Shown here piece by piece: positions 58,744-64,000 of a stretch of 64,000 bases of DNA. Numbering within the stretch: position 1 is the stretch's first letter; each line of letters starts with the position of its first letter. The position numbers and the translations under genes were made by a program. The notes under the pieces were generated by a model. The model was not told where the DNA came from and did not search any database. It saw only the letters and a list, made by a program, of their open reading frames with translations. This stretch comes from Maribacter antarcticus DSM 21422 (lineage in GTDB: Bacteria; Bacteroidota; Bacteroidia; Flavobacteriales; Flavobacteriaceae). Location: contig NZ_JHZC01000018.1 in assembly GCF_000621125.1 (NCBI RefSeq), forward strand, positions 37,337-101,336. The letters run 5' to 3'.

Positions 58744-59201
58744 TAATTCATTTGAAAGATTAAACTATCACTATCCAACATCATAGTAACATCACATATT
58801 TTATTTATTGTATCCAAATCTGCTTTCAAAGTACATTCATAGATGTCGCTGACTGCTGAATCAGGGGAAGAAGAACGCATAAATTCTCCTTTATAATCAA
58901 ATCTTAACTTGCCGTCTTCATTCGTTTTTTTAATCGTTCCATACACAAATGTTGCTTTCGAATTCCATTCAGTTGGTTCGAATTGAATTCCTTTATCCGT
59001 AACGCTCAAGAATATATCATTACTAGATGTGAAACCTTGTCCTTTTGACAAATGCCTTTTTACATTGAATACTTGAATATTTTCTGCTTTTATGATTTGT
59101 CCTTTAATAATAGGGTTCTTATCCATATCTTCTTTACATGAAAGGGATATTAATCAGGTCAAAATGAAAATTATTTTTCTCAAGGTATGTTTTGCAATCA
59201 T
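58737..59201 (-). pseudogene. Lipoprotein gene with TGA inside the signal peptide
   Basis: From ATG 59201 the frame reads MIAKHTLRKIIFILT, TGA (codon 16), LISLSCKEDMDKNP and is then open for 129 more residues ending MNYQ. LISLSC is a lipobox, so the stop falls in the middle of a lipoprotein signal peptide. Translation could only restart at the Met after the Cys (59126), giving a cytoplasmic, unlipidated 129-residue protein. The mature part (SSNDIFLSVTDKGIQFEP, FVYGTIKKTNEDGKLRFDY) resembles no family I can name. Confidence 0.75.
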
Positions 59202-59253
59202 TAGGCACCTCAGAATGCGAATACTTAAGAAATAAGTCTAAAATCTTTTTATT

Positions 59254-59288
59254 AAAAAACGGTTTCCCGTTTAAGGAGGCCGTTTTTA
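59254..59288. terminator. Hairpin terminator
   Basis: AAAAAACGGTTTCC and GGAGGCCGTTTTT form a stem with G-T pairs around CGTTTAA, ending in five T on the + strand and a run of T on the - strand. It isolates the iron-type operon from upstream transcription. Confidence 0.7.
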
Positions 59289-59370
59289 GTTAGTAGATTT
59301 CTTAAAAAAAATAGTACTTGAGAATTCAAATGCTAGGGCCTTAAGTTTATTTAGATTTAATATGGATAGT

Positions 59371-59402
59371 TTTGTATAGTTCAATTTTATTTTTTAAATT
59401 TG
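59371..59402 (+). promoter_or_regulatory. Promoter of the imelysin operon
   Basis: TTTG (59371-59374), 20-base spacer, TAAATTTG (59395-59402), the same geometry as the tRNA-fMet promoter. The start of transcription would fall at about 59408, just before the tandem repeats. Confidence 0.85.
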
Positions 59403-59415
59403 TACGCTTATTTAA

Positions 59416-59446
59416 AATAAGTCTAAATAAAAATAAGTCTAAATAA
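59416..59446. promoter_or_regulatory. Tandem operator-like repeats (Fur-like)
   Basis: AATAAGTCTAAATAA occurs twice, at 59416-59430 and 59432-59446, with a 16-base period. The complement TTATTTAGACTTATT is closely matched by TTATTTAGATTTAAT at 59347-59361, upstream of the -33 box. Repeats flanking and overlapping the start of transcription suggest repressor binding; A+T-rich palindrome-like sites before iron genes are typical of Fur. Identity of the regulator is inferred. Confidence 0.6.
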
Positions 59447-59453
59447 AAATAAA

Positions 59454-60623
59454 ATGAAAAGAATTGCCCTTATCCTTACAGTGTGCTCAGTACTATTTTT
59501 TACAAGTTGTTCTGACGATGATAAAGTTGAACCAATTGTTGACGTTATAGATAATAGCATAGATAGAGCTACCGTTACAGCCAACTATGCAGATTTGGTA
59601 TTAGCAAACTACCAAGCAGCCATGATTGACGCTGAAGCACTTGAAACAGCTATTCAAACTTTTATTGGTGACCCATCTGAAACAAATTTCAACGCTACAA
59701 AAGAGGTTTGGTTAATGTCTAGAGAAAGTTATGGACCCAGTGAAGCTTTCCGTTTTGCTAACGGACCTATTGATTCTGGAGATACAGAAGATATTGAAGG
59801 TTTTTTAAATTCATGGCCTTTAGATGAAGCTTATATGGATTATGTTGATGGTGATGTTGCTTCGGGAATCATAAATAATCCAACAGATTTCCCAATAATT
59901 AGTAAAGAAGTGTTGACGGGTGAAAACGGAAATGGTGGCGAAGAGAATGTCGCTATCGGATATCATGCTATCGAATTCTTATTATGGGGACAAGACCTTA
60001 CAGCTCCATCAGAAAATTTGGCTGGTCAACGCCCATATACTGATTTTATTGATGGTGGTACAGCAGCCAATCAAGACCGCAGAAGAGAATATCTTGTTAT
60101 TGTTGCAGATTTGCTTACAGATCATTTGCAAATTATAATTGATGAATGGTCTGGTGCTTATAAAACAACGTTTTTAGCGCTTGATGATAACTCGGCTCTA
60201 GACAATATGATTAGTAGTATTGCGGAATTATCCCGTAGCGAATTAGCAATTGAACGTATGGCGGTTGCTCTACAAAATCAAGACCAAGAAGATGAACACT
60301 CTTGCTTCAGTGACAATACACATCGTGATATACGATTGAATTTAGATGGTGTAGTCAACGTTTACACGGGTACTTATGGAAGTGTTAGTGGTAATTCATT
60401 GGAAGATTTAATTGAGGAAGCGGATGCTGATTTGGCGACAGAATTGAGCACTTTGCTTGCAGCAGCTCAAACAGAACTAGATGCAACCTTAGATCCCTTT
60501 GATTTTGCTATTGTTGCTGGAGAGTCAAGCACCGAAGGTGTAAAGGTGCAGACCGCGGTTCAAGCGCTAGTAGCTTTTGGAGATAAACTATTAGAAGCTA
60601 GACCAGCTTTAGGTATTAATTAA
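59454..60623 (+). CDS. Imelysin-family lipoprotein (M75-like), copy 1
   Basis: 389 residues: lipoprotein signal (ILTVCSVLFFTSC, Cys19) and the imelysin fold with the GxHxxE motif intact at residues 169-174 (GYHAIE), followed by FLLWGQDL; REYLVIVADLLTDHL and the C-terminal repeat half ending RPALGIN also fit. Imelysins (IrpA/ICMP-like) are surface or periplasmic proteins tied to iron acquisition; GxHxxE is the presumed metal site. First gene of the operon, behind the Fur-like repeats. Confidence 0.94.
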   Translation: MKRIALILTVCSVLFFTSCSDDDKVEPIVDVIDNSIDRATVTANYADLVLANYQAAMIDAEALETAIQTFIGDPSETNFNATKEVWLMSRESYGPSEAFRFANGPIDSGDTEDIEGFLNSWPLDEAYMDYVDGDVASGIINNPTDFPIISKEVLTGENGNGGEENVAIGYHAIEFLLWGQDLTAPSENLAGQRPYTDFIDGGTAANQDRRREYLVIVADLLTDHLQIIIDEWSGAYKTTFLALDDNSALDNMISSIAELSRSELAIERMAVALQNQDQEDEHSCFSDNTHRDIRLNLDGVVNVYTGTYGSVSGNSLEDLIEEADADLATELSTLLAAAQTELDATLDPFDFAIVAGESSTEGVKVQTAVQALVAFGDKLLEARPALGIN

Positions 60624-60691
60624 AAACCACGATTTGTTTATAGCAAAGCTTAAAAAGTATTAATTTTATTCTTGTTTTAGCTTGAGATTAA

Positions 60692-60719
60692 AAAACTGGA
60701 TTCGAAAGAATCCAGTTTT
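60692..60719 (+). terminator. Hairpin between imelysin and di-haem genes
   Basis: AAAACTGGATTC, GAAA loop, GAATCCAGTTTT: 12 perfect pairs, only ACC and TTTTAT following. It may be a partial terminator or a processing/stability hairpin that lowers downstream expression. Confidence 0.7.
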
Positions 60720-60732
60720 ACCATTTTATAAA

Positions 60733-62133
60733 ATGAAGATGTCACGATATTTTTTAGTTACTTTTTTTGTTGGTTTCTTACTACTTGTTTCGTGCAGTAA
60801 AGATGAGATTCTAGTTCCTTTGATGGCAGAGGAAGGAGAAGAACTTTCTGGTGGCGATAATACTTCTGCTAACTTTTCTGCAGAAGCTTTTGGTTTTGCT
60901 TCTCCCGATTTGACTTTTGATGAACGTGTAACTTTTGGTGTTGGTAATTCTCTTTTTAATCAAAGTTGGGTAACCTCTCCCGCCTCAACAACTGCGCGTG
61001 ACGGTTTGGGCCCATTTTTTAATGCTCGAAACTGTTCTGGTTGTCATTTCAAAGATGGCCGTGGTAGACCCCCTGAATTTGATGGAGAGTTTTCACACGG
61101 ACTATTACTACGATTAGGTCTCTTAGAAAAAGACAAAAATAATGAGAATATTGGTGACCCTATATATGGTAAACAATTTCAAGACAATTCAATTTTAAGT
61201 GTTCAGAAAGAAGGCACACTAATAGTAACCTATGAACCGCTAGTGGTTACGTATAACGACGGAACTCAGGTAGCACTTCGCAAACCAGAATATGCATTTT
61301 CTGGTTTGAATTATGGTGAAATAAGCACAATGACCCAAATTTCTCCCCGTGTTGCCAACCAAATGATTGGCCTTGGCTTGCTTGACGCCATTCCAGAAAT
61401 GACATTGAAAAGTTTTGCCGATCCCAATGATGCTGACGGAGATGGTGTTTCAGGTAGAACAAATCAGGTTTTTGATAGAGCCACAAACACGATGAAAGTA
61501 GGTAGGTTTGGTTGGAAAGCAAATCAGCCTAATATAAAACAACAAGTTGCAGCTGCTTTTTCTGGGGATTTAGGTATCACATCCTCTCTCTTTCCAGAAG
61601 AAAATTGTGTAGCGACCTTAGATTGTGATTCATTACCGAATGGTGGCTCACCTGAAATTCCTGATGATAATTTAGATAAAGTAGCTTTCTATGCGGCTAC
61701 GCTTGCAGTACCTGCCAGAAGAAGTGTTGACGATGTGAATGTTCTCGAAGGAAAAGAAATTTTCAATAGTATTGATTGTAAGGCTTGCCACATTCCTAAA
61801 ATAGAGACGGGTTCATATGATATTGCTAGCCTAGCCAATCAAACTATACGTCCCTATACTGACCTTTTGTTACATGATATGGGGGAAGGTTTAGCGGATA
61901 ATTTACCAGATTTTGATGCTGCGGGCAATGAATGGCGTACACCACCTTTGTGGGGAATCGGTTTGATTGAAACGGTAAATAGTCATACTAATTTATTACA
62001 TGATGGTCGCGCTCGAAACATAGAAGAAGCTATTTTATGGCATGGTGGCGAAGCTTTTAATGCATTGACAAAGTTTAAGGCATTATCCCGAAACGAACGA
62101 AGTAAACTAATTGAATTTTTGAATACATTATAA
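60733..62133 (+). CDS. Di-haem oxidoreductase (DUF1111, thiol-oxidoreductase-like) lipoprotein
   Basis: The start is taken at ATG 60733 (MKMSRYFLVTFFVGFLLLVS, lipobox Cys); the frame upstream runs into the hairpin from a TTG at 60682. The 466-residue product has two haem motifs, CSGCH at residues 101-105 and CKACH at 349-353, and DUF1111 landmarks (DGLGPFFNARNCSGCHFKDG, LGLLDAIPEM, FGWKANQPNIKQQVAAAFSG, WRTPPLWGIGL, LLHDGRARNIEEAILWHGGE). Related to MauG-like di-haem peroxidases. In the imelysin operon it may reduce or oxidise iron or copper during uptake (inference). Confidence 0.95.
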   Translation: MKMSRYFLVTFFVGFLLLVSCSKDEILVPLMAEEGEELSGGDNTSANFSAEAFGFASPDLTFDERVTFGVGNSLFNQSWVTSPASTTARDGLGPFFNARNCSGCHFKDGRGRPPEFDGEFSHGLLLRLGLLEKDKNNENIGDPIYGKQFQDNSILSVQKEGTLIVTYEPLVVTYNDGTQVALRKPEYAFSGLNYGEISTMTQISPRVANQMIGLGLLDAIPEMTLKSFADPNDADGDGVSGRTNQVFDRATNTMKVGRFGWKANQPNIKQQVAAAFSGDLGITSSLFPEENCVATLDCDSLPNGGSPEIPDDNLDKVAFYAATLAVPARRSVDDVNVLEGKEIFNSIDCKACHIPKIETGSYDIASLANQTIRPYTDLLLHDMGEGLADNLPDFDAAGNEWRTPPLWGIGLIETVNSHTNLLHDGRARNIEEAILWHGGEAFNALTKFKALSRNERSKLIEFLNTL

Positions 62134-62139
62134 TTTAAG

Positions 62140-63240
62140 ATGAAAGGAAGAAATTACGTACTTATTAGTTTTTTGATGCTTATACTACTTTCCTGTGGAA
62201 ACGATGATATGGGAGGAGAAATTGATGAAGATATCATTAGTGTGGAGGAGGGAAGACGAATGCAAATAGCCGTGCTTTACGATAAGCAAATAACAACACT
62301 TCAACAAAAGCACAGTGATTTGTTGGAAATACTTGTTACCGAAAGTGAAAATTTTGCTTCTGCTCCATCGCAGGCTTCACTTGTTATTTTGCAGCAAGCA
62401 TGGAAAAACGCTTTTCTTCAATGGAAATCAGCAGAAATCTATAATTTATCAATACAAGCATCATTTATTCACACACGTATCCATCAATGGCCAGTAAATA
62501 CAGGAACTATTGAAGTGAATATTAGTGGTACTCAAAGTATCGATACAGATTACATTTCAAGTACCGGAGCAAATTTAAAAGGATACGGCGCCATAGAGTA
62601 TTTATTATTTCATGATACCGATGCTGCTGTACTTTTGGAGTTTACAACTGCTGAAAATGCAGAAAGACGATTACAATATATAATAGCTTTAGTCCAGAAC
62701 CTGAAAGAACAATCCGATATACTTCGTATTTCTTGGACTGATATTGAAACTGTTTTTAAAGAGAATTTGGAAACAGGAGTCAATGGAAGTCAAAATCGGG
62801 TGGTCAATGCGCTAATCGCTGCCTTAGAATCTATAAAAAGAAGAAAAATTGAGGAAGCTTTGAATACAGAATCTCTGGCTGTTGAGCAGTTGGAAGCATT
62901 CCGAAGTGCACAAAGCAAAGAAGCTATTGCTGCAAACTTAAGTGCCATTTACAATACTTATTTGGGTGACTTCGAGAACAATAATAACTTTGGATTGTCA
63001 GAGTATACGATTGAAGTTTTAAATAGGCCGGACTTAGATAAAGCCATCCAAGATTCATTTACAGGTGCATTTCATGATTTGGAGTTGATTAATGGCTCTT
63101 TGGAAAGCACACTGATTTCAAATGTTGATTTGATAGAGAACCTCCGGATAAGTATTCAAGAAATCATAGCCATGTTTAAAACAGATTTTTCAAGTGCAGC
63201 GAATATTGTGGTCACGTTTAATGATAACGATGGAGACTAG
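62140..63240 (+). CDS. Imelysin-family lipoprotein, copy 2 (motif degenerate)
   Basis: 366 residues, 6 bases after the DUF1111 gene: lipoprotein signal (LISFLMLILLSC) and imelysin fold (AFLQWKSAEIYNLS, HTRIHQWPVNTGTIE). The GxHxxE place reads GYGAIE (residues 148-153), so the presumed metal-ligand His is Gly here while Glu is kept. The C-terminus FNDNDGD is normal for flavobacterial members. The stop TAG is directly followed by an IS end at 63241. Confidence 0.92.
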   Translation: MKGRNYVLISFLMLILLSCGNDDMGGEIDEDIISVEEGRRMQIAVLYDKQITTLQQKHSDLLEILVTESENFASAPSQASLVILQQAWKNAFLQWKSAEIYNLSIQASFIHTRIHQWPVNTGTIEVNISGTQSIDTDYISSTGANLKGYGAIEYLLFHDTDAAVLLEFTTAENAERRLQYIIALVQNLKEQSDILRISWTDIETVFKENLETGVNGSQNRVVNALIAALESIKRRKIEEALNTESLAVEQLEAFRSAQSKEAIAANLSAIYNTYLGDFENNNNFGLSEYTIEVLNRPDLDKAIQDSFTGAFHDLELINGSLESTLISNVDLIENLRISIQEIIAMFKTDFSSAANIVVTFNDNDGD

Positions 63241-63867
63241 TGTAAGCTTCTCTCAAAACCGGACTATTAAGAACTAGCATATTAATCTTAATTTTAAACA
63301 GTCTGAGAAAGAGTAAATTTTCACCCACGCAGATTGTAAAGATTATAAAGGAGTTCGACAACGGAACAACGGTAGATAAGGTTAGCCGTGAGCACGGAGT
63401 TAATGGTGCTGCCTTCTATAAGTGGCGTTCGAAGTACGCTGGAATGAATTCCAAGGAACTAAAAAGGCTCAAGGAGCTCGAGGAAGAGGACCGCGAGCTT
63501 AAGTATATGTATGTTACCTTAGCACTAGACCATCAAATGGCAAACGAGATTACCGAAAAAAATATGTAAAGCCCTGTCTCAAAAGAAGCATAACCAAAGG
63601 ACTTATGCACTACGGAATCAACAGGGTGTGCCGTGTTCTCAATATGAGTAAGAGCGTTTAATATTATAAACCGTTGCCTAAAGATGATAGTGATATAGAA
63701 GATGCATTACGGGATAAAGCCACACAAGACTCAGAAGAGGGTTTTTGGAAGGCCTACGACCATCTACCATCTACCTTGCGAAGAGAAGCTGTGGAATCAT
63801 AAGCGAGCTCATAGGGTATGGGTTACACCCGGACTTCCTTTGAGACGAAAGGTGAAGAAACTGGACT
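63241..63867 (+). mobile_element. IS3-family insertion sequence, copy B, 3' truncated
   Basis: The left end TGTAAGCTTCTCTCAAAACC matches copy A. The internal sequence is colinear with copy A to about 63867 (LPLRRK in OrfB), after which unrelated DNA follows. OrfB already shows stops (MSKSV-TAA-YYKPLPKDDS) and a duplication CATCTACCATCTACC near 63760. Confidence 0.88.
63303..63569 (+). pseudogene. IS3 OrfA, copy B, start codon lost
   Basis: Codons are open for 88 residues (RKSKFSPTQIVKIIKEFDNG, SREHGVNGAAFYKWRSKYAG) ending EKNM-TAA, but the start reads CTG where copy A has ATG. The frameshift run here has seven A (GAAAAAAAT), unlike copy A. With a truncated OrfB the element cannot move by itself. 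Confidence 0.8.
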
Positions 63868-64000
63868 TGTAACAAAAAAATGGACAATTACATAAGCGTT
63901 ACACTGCTACATTTTGATTATACATTTCTAGTTCAAATTCTTCAATAGTTTTATACCCCAAAGTGGAGTGTATTCTTCATCTATTATACTATGTTTCAAT
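63868..64000 (-). mobile_element. End of a second IS3-type element, transposase C-terminus, cut by window edge
   Basis: On the - strand the frame reads RIHSTLGYKTIEEFELEMYN and QNVAV, stop at 63899-63901: the typical tail of IS3/IS150-type transposases (HSTLGY motif). A TGA interrupts it just upstream, at about 63981. Beyond the stop, the boundary with copy B carries TTGTAACAAAAAAATGGAC, a probable terminal repeat. It appears to have inserted into orfB of copy B. Confidence 0.75.

Overview
The window is a stretch of chromosome from a member of the Bacteroidota, most likely a marine flavobacterium (family Flavobacteriaceae). The supporting signs are DUF1501, DUF1549/DUF1553, GSCFA, DUF4230, DUF4136, DUF5522 and LemA/TPM families; long aromatic amino acid hydroxylase; promoters of the Bacteroidota type (TTTG, about 20 bases, TAnnTTTG); almost no Shine-Dalgarno sites; and moderately A+T-rich DNA. 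Assignment to a genus is not possible from the sequence alone.

Layout. (1) 1-7.5 kb: an operon of exported oxidative proteins (a 5'-cut DUF1549/DUF1553 protein, a Tat-type DUF1501 protein, a secreted TIM-barrel isomerase, a membrane cytochrome c/LRR protein), then an SLC13 anion symporter. (2) 7.65-11.6 kb: a decaying stretch with a ruined zinc metalloprotease, two tandem copies of a gene for a 58-residue peptide, and a ruined Spy-like gene. (3) 11.7-18.5 kb: an acetate module (cNMP/CBS/DUF294 protein, DnaQ-like exonuclease, acs, sodium:solute symporter, DUF4212), with 12 units of a 7-bp repeat abutting the DUF4212 start codon. (4) 18.6-38.8 kb: mostly housekeeping genes (BLUF photosensor, nucleoside deaminase, hemL operon, Lrp regulator opposite a broken DUF3291 gene and phhA, GSCFA, alaS, M23 peptidase, MerR, lemA/TPM trio, der, era, alanine/glycine symporter). 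(5) 38.9-45.7 kb: an initiator tRNA-fMet followed by a patchwork of IS3, IS5 and IS4 remnants, an AraC regulator, a lectin-like secreted protein, and stumps of a sugar dehydrogenase and a lactonase. (6) 45.7-56.3 kb: an intact GH78 alpha-L-rhamnosidase, then a compact set of DUF1080, giant PVC-type haem dehydrogenase with HEAT repeats, FG-GAP protein, Dabb protein, UPF0261 protein and a broken PEP-hydrolase-family gene. (7) 57-58.7 kb: an A+T-rich exonuclease VII pair. (8) 59.3-64 kb: imelysin, di-haem DUF1111 protein and second imelysin behind a well-formed promoter with tandem operator-like repeats, ended by nested insertion sequences.

How it fits together: regions 1 and 6 both encode exported oxidoreductase systems of the type best known from Planctomycetes, and together with the rhamnosidase they suggest extracellular or periplasmic attack on polysaccharides or glycosides. 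Region 3 is acetate uptake and activation. Region 8 looks like an iron-responsive uptake operon. The striking overall feature is the number of genes carrying nonsense or frameshift lesions, concentrated around IS remnants; several operons have lost one member while the rest stay intact.
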